Source: Megasphaera hutchinsoni
GTDB lineage: Bacteria > Bacillota > Negativicutes > Veillonellales > Megasphaeraceae
Direction: 5' to 3'
Length of the DNA stretch: 64,000 nt
Assembly (NCBI RefSeq): GCF_001553405.1
Contig: NZ_KQ960941.1
Location: 79,700-143,699, forward strand
Both the position numbers and the translations under genes were made by a program. Under the pieces are notes generated by a model. It was not told the origin of the DNA, searched no databases, and worked only from the letters and a program-made list of their open reading frames with translations. Numbering within the stretch: position 1 is the stretch's first letter; every line of letters starts with the position of its first letter. Of the stretch, positions 47,137-55,248 are shown one piece after another.

Positions 47137-47772
47137 CTAAAAAATAGAATTCTTAAAATCTATTTTTGCTTCTGTTAATTCTTCAATGAGATTGACAGGT
47201 TTAATAGCCCAATGCGTATGATTGAGTTCGGTTATAGCTAAATCCATGTTTTGGATACCTAAATCAAGAGCAATTTCACTAATCTTTTTTAGTGGGATTG
47301 TTTTTTTTTCCTCAAATTTGCATTTCAGAACAATATCGCATGAATCTTTTCTAATTTTTTCTATTATTCCAACGTACCCATATTGATCGTCTGAAGCTTT
47401 GCCATAATACCCTGTGGCTTCAGGTACTACAAGAATGGGGAATCGCTGAATCTCTTTAATTGCATCAAGGGATAAAGAGGCATACTTGTCTCGTAATTCA
47501 TCTTCTGTGTAAAAGCCGTTTATAGCTCTTTTCTTATCTACTTTTACAAAAACACTGTCAATAATAGAACTGCCTACAACAAGATTATAGTAATCACATA
47601 TTAAACCATCAGTAGGCATAGCTATTCCTTTATCTAGAGTATGGACTGGTGGGGAAGCTACAACAGTCATGTGCTCTACATTATTTATGTTGTAGAGTTT
47701 TTCAGCTTGTTGGTTTATTTCTCTTGTGGCAGCTAGTTTATTAGTGATGATTTTTTCTAATTTATTTCCCAT
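47137..47772 (-). CDS. unrecognised operon partner with N-terminal YNI motif (211 aa)
   Basis: I recognise no family. The N-terminus carries NQQAEKLYNINNVEHM (residues ~20-35), matching the C-terminal NQYADKIYNIEHVDHL of the preceding 306-residue protein. The rest is a mixed alpha/beta domain (GLICDYYNLVVGSSIIDSVF, RFPILVVPEATGYYG, GYVGIIEKIRKDSCDIVLK, LNHTHWAIKPVNLIEEL) without nuclease or protease motifs that I can see. By position it is the middle component between the upstream protein and the ABC ATPase. In three-component ABC systems described for bacterial conflict, a middle component couples the effector to the ATPase; that role here is inference. Confidence 0.6.
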   Translation of the reverse strand: MGNKLEKIITNKLAATREINQQAEKLYNINNVEHMTVVASPPVHTLDKGIAMPTDGLICDYYNLVVGSSIIDSVFVKVDKKRAINGFYTEDELRDKYASLSLDAIKEIQRFPILVVPEATGYYGKASDDQYGYVGIIEKIRKDSCDIVLKCKFEEKKTIPLKKISEIALDLGIQNMDLAITELNHTHWAIKPVNLIEELTEAKIDFKNSIF

Positions 47773-47782
47773 ACAGACACCT

Positions 47783-48703
47783 CTAATCTAAATGATCTAC
47801 ATGTTCTATGTTGTAGATTTTATCTGCATACTGATTGACAATTTTAGGGTTGTTAATAGTCTGGGTTATTTGTTTAGGTGCCTGTTTTTCCTCATTGCTT
47901 ATATCATCAGCTTCAACGACAGGTATATCTGTCTCGGGGTTAAAAATTTCGCTATCTTCTTTCATGTCTGGAGTTTTACTACATTCAGTCGCTTTTTCTT
48001 CATTATAAACAGGTGTTTCAAATCTTGTAATCTCGATATTTTGAGTAATTGTTGTGCCTATATTCTCATTAATAAATTTCCATTTACTGTTGGTTGCAGA
48101 TTGTTTATACCATGCTTCAAATGTTAATCTACCTAATTTATTATTTGTTTTGTTTATCAAAATATAATCCCATATGCTAACTAGAAAAAATTCCAAATTA
48201 ATGTGAGTGACTGTTTGCAGTTGCTCCTTTTTTAGTTTGGTTTGGGAATTAATACTAAATTCTGCATCTGAGCTAATGGAGGTATCTTTAATAATTGTTT
48301 CTAATATCGCTTTAATTAACCATTGCATTTTACGTTCAGCGAGGAAATAATCGGTCAGGTTCTTCATTTGTTGATATATGTGAAAATCATTTGACATGAC
48401 TCTATTGTGAAACGCTTTAATCGAAACCTCGTCGCCTTGAGGAGTGTATGAGGATTTATATGTTGTGCACCGCTTGTAATTACTGGTACTTGTTTTGACG
48501 GATTTATCATATTGAGAAACATCTTCGCCAGTTATAACTTTTAGCAGTGCTTTCATTAAATTTGAGTCGCTACACTCATCTTTATATCCGCTTGTTCTAG
48601 ATCGGGCGGATTTTTTTATTTTGGTGGCTTCAACCATGAGATTAAATAAAATACCACCACTTAGATAAGGAATACTCACTGGAATGCTTTCTTTTGAAGT
48701 CAT
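47783..48703 (-). CDS. unrecognised first gene of the defence operon, C-terminal YNI motif (306 aa)
   Basis: No family recognised. The N-terminal ~200 residues are mostly helical and Ser/Lys-rich (PYLSGGILFNLMVEATKIKK, LTDYFLAERKMQWLIKAILE, THINLEFFLVSIWDYILI). A low-complexity acidic linker follows (DMKEDSEIFNPETDIPVVEA) and the protein ends in NQYADKIYNIEHVDHLD, a short docking-type motif repeated at the start of the next protein. It heads the operon, so it may be the effector or target sensor. The ribosome binding site is modest (AAGGGGG). Confidence 0.6.
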   Translation of the reverse strand: MTSKESIPVSIPYLSGGILFNLMVEATKIKKSARSRTSGYKDECSDSNLMKALLKVITGEDVSQYDKSVKTSTSNYKRCTTYKSSYTPQGDEVSIKAFHNRVMSNDFHIYQQMKNLTDYFLAERKMQWLIKAILETIIKDTSISSDAEFSINSQTKLKKEQLQTVTHINLEFFLVSIWDYILINKTNNKLGRLTFEAWYKQSATNSKWKFINENIGTTITQNIEITRFETPVYNEEKATECSKTPDMKEDSEIFNPETDIPVVEADDISNEEKQAPKQITQTINNPKIVNQYADKIYNIEHVDHLD

Positions 48704-49165
48704 CTTAAAAAACCCCCTTTTTGAAAAAACTTAACTGTTTTCGTCCTTATTAACACCTTTTTCGATTGCGTTTAACTCTATTAACTATAGGCTAGAGATT
48801 GAAAGATACGAGGCATGAAAATCGTTAAAGACTTTTATACATATTCTACCAAAAAAGTTTTATTTTTAATAGGCAGAACTAAAGGAAAAAGAGGCGTATC
48901 GAAAGTCTTTTGATGCAAAAGCGTTCTTGTTCTTTTCAAACTTGAGGCATCAGCCTCAAATAGTCTACACGAATATGTCTCTTGATCAAAGACTGATTCG
49001 GTATTCGTGTAGAAAAACTAAATAAGTACAGCGGTCTTACCGAATAAGGCAGCTGCAAGTCAAGATGAAGGAATTCTTCATTCTAGCTTGTGGTGTTTTG
49101 TTATGCCTTATTTGAGCTGAATTTAAGAAATTCCTTCATCGGAAATCGAATGGAGGAATTTTTTT
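48704..49165 (+). ncRNA. structured leader / possible noncoding RNA before the first prophage gene
   Basis: This 462-base gap separates the minus-strand defence operon from the plus-strand prophage genes. From 48942 onward it is densely structured: TTGAGGC-ATCA-GCCTCAA (48942-48959); a long hairpin with arms CTACACGAATA (48965-48975) and TATTCGTGTAG (49002-49012) and inner TTGATCAA; AATAAGGCA (49043-49051) with TGCCTTATT (49104-49112). GATGAAGGAATTCTT (49064-49078) can form a local hairpin or pair with AAGAAATTCCTTCATC (49125-49140), i.e. two exclusive states just before the ribosome binding site. It could be a switching leader or a stable RNA. No known class recognised. The left part should hold the defence-operon promoter, which I cannot place. 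Confidence 0.45.
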
Positions 49166-49783
49166 ATGAGAATTCAAGTTCGCTACGAGAAGCACTTTAT
49201 AACATTTGAACTGTCTGTAGATGAAATTAGAAATTGGCTTGATATCGCCTTTATTCCCGATGACACGGAAGAAAAATTTCGGGTAAGGGCACAAGCATTG
49301 GTGGACGAAAGGTATAATCGCCCGGAATACAACGTCATGCATAAACAGGAGCGACATAAAGGGTTTATTGAGCCCGTCAAGGATGAAAATGGTGAAGAAA
49401 TAGGGGAATTTGAACTACGTATAAGAGATGTTAGGGATTCTTCTATATTCTTCAAAGATGAAATTGATAGGGAGAAAGCTGCAGGGTATGAGGCTGTAGA
49501 AGGGTTCGTTTATGCCGTTTTAAAGCCCGATGTAGCGGAGCTTTTTATGGACGTTGATATTAATTGTATTCCGATTAATGAAAAAGCCGCATCCATGATT
49601 AATCGCGATGAATTTGAAATGGAAGAGGAGTATCAAAAGGCGGTGGCACGGATGGCTAACAACATTACACAAAAACTTAAACGCGCTAAACAAAAATTGA
49701 AAAAAAATATTTCAAAGGCGTCAGATTACGGTATTTGCTACGGCTACCAAGTAGGAGGACAAAATTCCTCCAATAAAAATTAG
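49166..49783 (+). CDS. hypothetical prophage protein (205 aa)
   Basis: First gene of the prophage-oriented run. The N-terminus (MRIQVRYEKHFITFELSVDE) looks like a beta-hairpin followed by helices, and the C-terminus is rich in Lys/Ala helices (NITQKLKRAKQKLKKNISKA). Many acidic residues lie in the centre. No family is recognised. Translation starts after GGAGGAATTTTTTT, and the structured leader upstream suggests it is regulated. Confidence 0.6.
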   Translation: MRIQVRYEKHFITFELSVDEIRNWLDIAFIPDDTEEKFRVRAQALVDERYNRPEYNVMHKQERHKGFIEPVKDENGEEIGEFELRIRDVRDSSIFFKDEIDREKAAGYEAVEGFVYAVLKPDVAELFMDVDINCIPINEKAASMINRDEFEMEEEYQKAVARMANNITQKLKRAKQKLKKNISKASDYGICYGYQVGGQNSSNKN

Positions 49784-49795
49784 GAGGTCAAATAG

Positions 49796-49942
49796 ATGAC
49801 TATTGAAGAAAGAATCGCCTACTTGGAGACGATGGATAAAGTAAGAGACCGGAAAATAAAAGAAATTCAAGTGGCAGTAGAAGAACTAAGTGGATGTGTG
49901 AACGGAGGTATTAATCATGAAAGCAATGATTCCAATGAATGA
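49796..49942 (+). CDS. small hypothetical phage protein (48 aa)
   Basis: A short gene starting ATG at 49796 behind TAGGAGGTCAAAT and ending at 49942, overlapping the start of the Rha gene in another frame. The product (MTIEERIAYLETMDKVRDRK, then EIQVAVEELSGCVNGG) is a charged helix with a likely coiled coil. The good ribosome binding site and position in the gap support it; it has no known function. Confidence 0.5.
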   Translation: MTIEERIAYLETMDKVRDRKIKEIQVAVEELSGCVNGGINHESNDSNE

Positions 49943-50591
49943 TTACGGCATTATGGCTGATAAGAATAACACCGCCAGAGTGGATAGTAGGTTTATTGCG
50001 CAGTTTTTTGAAAAAAGACATTCTCATGTAATACGTGATATTCAATCAATCACTGAGCCCAAATCTGGGCTGAGTAAAGAATTCACTGAACTCAATTTTG
50101 AACTAAGTAGTTATAAGGATTCTACAGGAAGAAAACTTCCTTGCTACCTGCTTACTAGAGATGGCTTTACCATTTTGGCAATGGGGTATACTGGACCAAA
50201 AGCCATGAAGTTTAAAGAGCTTTATATTAAGAAGTTCAACGAAATGGAGGACTTCATAACAACGATTATTTCTGCTAGAGAAATGTTCCCAATTCTAACA
50301 GAAAATATTGCCTTAATTCATGATAATCCAAAGGCTTATCACTACAGCAATGAGTGCGACATGATCAACCGTCTTGTTTTGGGGATGTCTGCAAAACAAG
50401 TAAGAGAAATAAACGGTCTTGAGAAAGGGCAAAGCATACGTCCTTATCTAACATCAGGGCAAATGTATCTAATTGATCGTTTGCAGAAAATTGATGCAGG
50501 TCTTCTTATTTCAACACCGGATTTCCAAGCTAGAAAACGCCAGCTTGAATGGTATTTAACCAAGATAGATAAGGAGGCTAGAGATGAGTAA
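49917..50591 (+). CDS. Rha family phage regulatory protein
   Basis: Rha proteins are phage-encoded DNA-binding or antirepressor-type regulators. The 224 residues show the Rha domain: VDSRFIAQFFEKRHSHVIRD, then NFELSSYKDSTGRKLPCYLL, then TRDGFTILAMGYTGPKAMKF and KELYIKKFNEME. The C-terminal half (NECDMINRLVLGMSAKQVRE, TSGQMYLIDRLQKIDAGLL) is an accessory domain common in such proteins. It overlaps the next gene by eight bases. Start supported by ACGGAGG. Confidence 0.92.
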   Translation: MKAMIPMNDYGIMADKNNTARVDSRFIAQFFEKRHSHVIRDIQSITEPKSGLSKEFTELNFELSSYKDSTGRKLPCYLLTRDGFTILAMGYTGPKAMKFKELYIKKFNEMEDFITTIISAREMFPILTENIALIHDNPKAYHYSNECDMINRLVLGMSAKQVREINGLEKGQSIRPYLTSGQMYLIDRLQKIDAGLLISTPDFQARKRQLEWYLTKIDKEARDE

Positions 50592-50958
50592 GTCTTATAA
50601 AAAGCATCTTGAAACAACCCCGAATTTTAAGCCTATAGTCTATATTTGCGCCCCCTATCGCGGGGAAAAGGAGAAAAATGTGCAACGCGCTGTCCGGTAT
50701 GCCGATTATGCCTACCGGCACGGCGCAATCCCCATAACTCCACACCTTTTATTCCCGTTCATGGATGACAATAATCAAAAGCACCGTAAAGATGCGATGT
50801 TTATGGATATCGTTCTTTTGGGAAAATGCAATGAATTGTGGGTGTTCGGGGAAACAATTACGGAAGGTATGCGTGTGGAAATCGGGGTGGCCGAAAGACG
50901 TAGACAGCCGATTAAGTATTTTACGGATAAAGAGTTGGAGGCGATGGCAGATGCGTGA
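50584..50958 (+). CDS. DUF4406-like / nucleoside 2-deoxyribosyltransferase-like protein
   Basis: A 124-residue phage protein with the Rossmann-like pattern of DUF4406 and nucleoside 2-deoxyribosyltransferases: VYICAPYRGEKEKNVQRAVR, then GAIPITPHLLFPFMD, then DAMFMDIVLLGKCNELWVFG with the Asp/Glu set, then ITEGMRVEIGVAERR. A nucleotide-related activity, such as base exchange or modified-nucleotide handling, is plausible but unproven. It overlaps both the Rha gene and vapE. Confidence 0.8.
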   Translation: MSKSYKKHLETTPNFKPIVYICAPYRGEKEKNVQRAVRYADYAYRHGAIPITPHLLFPFMDDNNQKHRKDAMFMDIVLLGKCNELWVFGETITEGMRVEIGVAERRRQPIKYFTDKELEAMADA

Positions 50959-53278
50959 TTTTGCGGTAGCTTACGGAAATAGCCGTCGGGCGAAAGAATG
51001 GGTGAATAAAACCATCCGTTACGAGGACTTAAAAGTACGGCTAAAGGTACCCGTTCGCACAACGGAGTCGGCGGAGGAGTATGCGAAAATGGGAAAAGCC
51101 GATCGTGAAGTTGCAAAGGACCATGGCGGTTTTGTTGCGGGAATTTTAGCGCACGGCAGGCGGAAAGTAGACAGCGTTGAATCCCGTTCCATGCTGGCCT
51201 TGGATGGGGATCATATTGCTAAAGATTTTATCGCCAAGTATGAAACGATTGCGCCGTATACCTCTTTCCTGTATACGACCCATAGTCATACGGCGGATAA
51301 ACCGAGAGTCAGAATTGTGTTTCCGTTAACACGGGACGTAACACCGGAAGAATTTGTGGCGGTTTCCCGATATTTAGCAGCCATGCTGGGGATTGATCAA
51401 TTTGACGAATGCTCGTACCTGCCGAATCAACTCATGTATTGGCCGTCTACGCCGCGAAACGGCATATTTGTCTACAAGGAAGTGGAAAAAGAGCCGCTTA
51501 ATCCGGACGCTATCCTTGCAGCCCACCCGGAGTGGACGGATCCGACCCGACTTCCGACATCTTCCCGGGAAAGTAATGCCAATCGGGTACAACGGCGGAA
51601 AGTACAGGATCCGCTTACGAAAAAGGGCGCGGTAGGCCTGTTTAATCGTACGTTTTATCCGATAAACACCGCGTTAGAAAGGTTCCTGTCGGACGTGTAT
51701 GAGCCGACAGATAATGCAAACCGCTGGCATTTGATATCCTCGCACAGTGTGGCGGGAGTGGAAGTTATTGAAGATAAATTCGTGTATTCCCATCACGCTA
51801 AAGATCCTGCATATCTTACCTTGTGTAATGCTTTTGATATTGTACGCAAGCATAAATTTATAGGTATGGAGGATAAAGAATCCTTTAAGAAAATGACCGA
51901 ATTTGCCATGAGCCTTGACGAGGTAAAACGCAAGGCGGCAAACGAGCGTTTTGAGGAGGCGGAAACGGAGTTTACAGACGAGGAGGATTGGCAGAAACAA
52001 CTGCGGTATACATCGAAGGGAGCGGTGTTGGAAAATTCGTTGTATAACGTAAAGCTTATCATACAAAACGATCCGCAGCTTAAAAGTATCGTCTTTAATC
52101 AACTGGCCGACGGTCTTGAAATTAAAGGCGATGTGCCATGGCGGCATACGGGGAAGTTTTGGCGGGATGCCGACGATGCGCAGTTGATTTGTTATGTAGA
52201 TGACCATTACGGCACGTTCTCGCAACAGAACTACAATATTGCGATTACTAAAGTGACGGACGACAGAAGCTATCATCCGATCCGACGCTACTTTGAAAAG
52301 TTGCCTCCGTGGGACGGCATTAAACGGGTGGATACGCTTTTTATCGACTATCTCGGGGCGGAAGATAACGAATACATCCGCGCTGTCTGCAGGAAGACAC
52401 TGTGCGCTGCGTATATGCGCGTTTACCATCCGGGGATTAAGTTTGATTACTTGCCGGTGTTTAACGGGGCGCAGGGAATCGGCAAATCTACGTTTATTGC
52501 CAAACTCGGTATGGATTGGTTTTCAGACAGCCTTACCTTGTCCGATATGAACGACAAGACGGCGGCGGAAAAGTTGCAGGGGTATTGGATACATGAAATC
52601 AGCGAATTGGCGGGTATGAAAAAAGCCGATATAGATAAAGTAAAAGCGTTTGTTTCACGAAGTGACGATAAGTATCGCGCGGCTTTCGGGAAACGGGTTA
52701 TTCCCCATCCCAGACAATGCGTGTTTTTCGGTACTACGAACGAAGAAAACGGGTATTTAAGAGATATTACGGGTAACCGGCGGTTTTGGAATGTGTGGGT
52801 ATCCGGAAACGGGAAATATAAGCCGTGGGAAATGACGGGAGAAATCGTAGATCAGATTTGGGCGGAAGCTATGGTTTTAGCCGAAGCGGGGGAAAAACTT
52901 CATCTTGATCCCGCGTTGGAAACGCTGGCACGGGAAGAACAGCGTGACGCCATGCAGCAGGACGACCGTGAAGGGCTTGTACGCGCATATCTGGATATGC
53001 TTTTACCGGATACGTGGGATAGTATGGATGTTTACAGGCGGCGAGATTATTTTCGTGATTGGGATGATCCCGCCCGTCCTAAAGGCACGGTTAGACGTAC
53101 GGAAGTATCCAATATTGAAATATGGTGCGAGTGTTTCGGTAAGGCGAAAGAGGATATTAAACCGTCGGACAGTTATGCCATATCGGCGATTATGAAACGG
53201 GTGAAAGAGTGGGAGAAAACCGGAAAACGGGGGTATACCGGACCATATGGGCAACAACGCCTATACACTCGGAAATAG
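50951..53278 (+). CDS. VapE-family phage replication protein (primase-helicase)
   Basis: Replication protein of 775 residues. The N-terminal half (SMLALDGDHIAKDFIAKYE, YTTHSHTADKPRVRIVFPLT, CSYLPNQLMYWPS) resembles the primase-polymerase domain of phage and plasmid primases. The C-terminal half is the VapE superfamily-3-like ATPase: NGAQGIGKSTFIAKLG (Walker A), WIHEISELAGMKKADIDKVK, and CVFFGTTNEENGYLRDITGN. I start at ATG 50951, inside an ATGCGTGA overlap with the previous gene and after TTGGAGGCG; a longer frame from 50765 overlaps that gene completely and is rejected. Confidence 0.92.
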   Translation: MRDFAVAYGNSRRAKEWVNKTIRYEDLKVRLKVPVRTTESAEEYAKMGKADREVAKDHGGFVAGILAHGRRKVDSVESRSMLALDGDHIAKDFIAKYETIAPYTSFLYTTHSHTADKPRVRIVFPLTRDVTPEEFVAVSRYLAAMLGIDQFDECSYLPNQLMYWPSTPRNGIFVYKEVEKEPLNPDAILAAHPEWTDPTRLPTSSRESNANRVQRRKVQDPLTKKGAVGLFNRTFYPINTALERFLSDVYEPTDNANRWHLISSHSVAGVEVIEDKFVYSHHAKDPAYLTLCNAFDIVRKHKFIGMEDKESFKKMTEFAMSLDEVKRKAANERFEEAETEFTDEEDWQKQLRYTSKGAVLENSLYNVKLIIQNDPQLKSIVFNQLADGLEIKGDVPWRHTGKFWRDADDAQLICYVDDHYGTFSQQNYNIAITKVTDDRSYHPIRRYFEKLPPWDGIKRVDTLFIDYLGAEDNEYIRAVCRKTLCAAYMRVYHPGIKFDYLPVFNGAQGIGKSTFIAKLGMDWFSDSLTLSDMNDKTAAEKLQGYWIHEISELAGMKKADIDKVKAFVSRSDDKYRAAFGKRVIPHPRQCVFFGTTNEENGYLRDITGNRRFWNVWVSGNGKYKPWEMTGEIVDQIWAEAMVLAEAGEKLHLDPALETLAREEQRDAMQQDDREGLVRAYLDMLLPDTWDSMDVYRRRDYFRDWDDPARPKGTVRRTEVSNIEIWCECFGKAKEDIKPSDSYAISAIMKRVKEWEKTGKRGYTGPYGQQRLYTRK

Positions 53279-53581
53279 CGGATAACTTCCCTCGGGACAA
53301 GTGCCTACAAAGGGTGGTACTTGCCATATAGTTGTCCCGGATGTCACAGGTGGTCCGTTCGTTTTGTGGAGAAATAACGGGAGTTGGACACATTCGGACA
53401 GACAACTTATGAAATACTATATTAGACTAAATAGTTATTTACTATATCAAGCGTGCGCGTAACGCGTATATCCGCGCGTATAGGAATTTTTGGCACTTGT
53501 CCGTCATTGTCACAGAGAAGATGTCAATATGGTGTGTAAAAAAAGAACGATATACCGAGAACCGGTGCGGATAAAAAGCAT
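53279..53581. other. noncoding region with repeated GGACAAGTGCC sites; origin or operator candidate
   Basis: This 303-base gap follows the replication gene. GGACAAGTGCC (53295-53305) recurs as its exact reverse complement GGCACTTGTCC (53492-53502). TTGTCC-N4/5-TGTCACAG occurs at 53332-53349 and again at 53497-53515. A hairpin GGGACAA...TTGTCCC spans about 53294-53338. An AT-rich stretch (53405-53450) is followed by alternating CG-rich sequence (GCGCGTAACGCGTATATCCG). Repeated sites plus an AT-rich tract next to a primase-helicase gene are typical of a phage origin. A 21-codon frame at 53529 is not convincing. Confidence 0.4.
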
Positions 53582-53896
53582 ATGGAAACGGTAAAAGAGG
53601 CGGGTGATAGGGTTTTGAGAGAAAAAGAAACGGAAAGAAAATTGGTTTGCGCCGTTAAATCTATGGGAGGTATGGCTGTAAAGCTTGTAAGCCCTTCCGT
53701 TGACGGACTGCCGGACAGGCTTATTCTTTTACCGGGAGGTAAGGCGGGGTTCGTGGAGCTTAAAGCGAAAGGCAAAAAGCCGAGAGCCTTGCAGGTAAAA
53801 CGCATGAACGATTTACGGGCATTAGGGTTTACCGTTTTTGTAGTGGATGATAAAGAGCGGATTGGAGGTGTGTTACATGCAATACAAACCACATGA
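53582..53896 (+). CDS. VRR-NUC domain nuclease
   Basis: A stand-alone 104-residue VRR-NUC protein of the PD-(D/E)xK superfamily, common next to SNF2 helicases in phages. The nuclease core is seen in VDGLPDRLILLPGGKAGFVE followed by LKAKGKKPRALQ, i.e. D ... ExK and Gln. It is thought to act on branched DNA during phage replication or recombination. Overlaps the SNF2 gene by 20 bases. A slightly earlier start cannot be excluded. Confidence 0.93.
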   Translation: METVKEAGDRVLREKETERKLVCAVKSMGGMAVKLVSPSVDGLPDRLILLPGGKAGFVELKAKGKKPRALQVKRMNDLRALGFTVFVVDDKERIGGVLHAIQTT

Positions 53897-55226
53897 GTAT
53901 CAAAAATATGCGACCGATTTTATTATTGCCCATCCCGTTTCGGCCATTTTGTTGGAGATGGGGTTAGGTAAGAGTGTCATTACCCTTACCGCTATACACA
54001 AACTGATGCTGGATTCCTTTGAGGTTTCCCGTACACTCGTTATTGCCCCGCTTAGGGTGGCAAGTACCACATGGCCCGAAGAAATACGGAAATGGGAACA
54101 TTTAAAGCATTTAACCTATTCGGTAGTAACCGGCGGAGAGAAGAAACGATTACAAGCTTTACGGACGCCGGCGCATATCTACATCATTAATCGGGAGAAT
54201 GTGGATTGGTTGGTTACGAAAAGCGGGGTGCCGTTTCACTTTGATATGGTCGTAATAGATGAACTGTCCGGTTTTAAATCCTATCAGGCGAAACGGAGTA
54301 AAGCCCTTTTAAAAGTACGACCGAAAGTAAAACGGGTGGTGGGGCTTACGGGCACGCCGTCTTCCAACGGTCTGATGGATTTATGGGCGGAATTCAGAAT
54401 CCTCGATTTAGGAGAGCGGTTGGGCAGGTATATTACGCAGTATAGAAACACCTACTTTCTTCCGGATAAACGCAATCAGCAGATGATATTTTCCTATAAG
54501 CCGAAAGCGGGAGCGGAGGAGAAGATTTATAAAAAGATTGGCGATATTACGATTGCCATGAAAGCCACGGATTATCTACCTATGCCCGACCGTATTATAA
54601 ATAAAATTAACATACCCTTGTCGGCTACGGAGCAAAAGCGGTATGATACCTTAAAGAGGGAGATGGCGGTGTCGGTGAAGGGGAAAGAAATAGATGCCGT
54701 TAATGCGGCGTCTCTGTCCAATAAACTCCTGCAAATGGCAAGCGGTGCGGTATACGATGACGAAAAACGGATGATCCCCATTCATGACAGAAAGCTGGAT
54801 GCTTTGGAAGAGGTCATCGAAGGAGCGAACGGTAAACCGGTACTGGTGGCATATTGGTATAAGCATGATTTGGAACGGATTAAGAAACGCTTTACGGTAC
54901 AGGAGATTAAAACAAAAGAAGATATTGCCGACTGGAATGAAAGAAAAATACCGGTCGCCGTTATTCATCCGGCAGCCGCCGGCCACGGGTTAAACCTTCA
55001 AAGCGGCGGGTGTACATTGGTTTGGTTTTCGCTTACGTGGTCCTTGGAGTTGTACGAGCAAACCAACGCAAGGTTATATCGGCAAGGACAGAAAGAAACC
55101 GTAGTTATTCATCACCTGTTGGCTAAAGGCACGATTGATGAAGACGTCATGAACGCCTTGGCCCATAAGAATAAGACACAGGCGGCATTGATAGATGCCG
55201 TTAAAGCGAATCTAACCATATCTTAA
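53877..55226 (+). CDS. phage SNF2-type DEAD/DEAH helicase
   Basis: Superfamily 2 helicase of 449 residues. Motifs: MQYKPHEYQKYATDFI at the N-terminus, ILLEMGLGKSVITL (I), LVIAPLRVASTTWPEEIRKW (Ia), DMVVIDELSGFK (II, DEL), VVGLTGTPSSNGLMDLW (III), and C-terminal AGHGLNLQSGG (V) and RLYRQGQKETVVIH (VI). Start at 53877 with ATTGGAGGTG ahead; the longer in-frame version would bury this site. Usual partner of the VRR-NUC nuclease just upstream. Confidence 0.95.
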   Translation: MQYKPHEYQKYATDFIIAHPVSAILLEMGLGKSVITLTAIHKLMLDSFEVSRTLVIAPLRVASTTWPEEIRKWEHLKHLTYSVVTGGEKKRLQALRTPAHIYIINRENVDWLVTKSGVPFHFDMVVIDELSGFKSYQAKRSKALLKVRPKVKRVVGLTGTPSSNGLMDLWAEFRILDLGERLGRYITQYRNTYFLPDKRNQQMIFSYKPKAGAEEKIYKKIGDITIAMKATDYLPMPDRIINKINIPLSATEQKRYDTLKREMAVSVKGKEIDAVNAASLSNKLLQMASGAVYDDEKRMIPIHDRKLDALEEVIEGANGKPVLVAYWYKHDLERIKKRFTVQEIKTKEDIADWNERKIPVAVIHPAAAGHGLNLQSGGCTLVWFSLTWSLELYEQTNARLYRQGQKETVVIHHLLAKGTIDEDVMNALAHKNKTQAALIDAVKANLTIS

Positions 55227-55248
55227 AAATCGGTATAGGAGGAACGGA

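Noticed and set aside
50765-50950. Longer N-terminus for the VapE protein
   Set aside because: It would lie wholly inside the upstream deoxyribosyltransferase-like gene and lacks a ribosome binding site; ATG 50951 has both overlap and a good site.
53529-53594. 21-codon frame before the VRR-NUC gene
   Set aside because: Too short, no clear ribosome binding site, and it overlaps the next gene.
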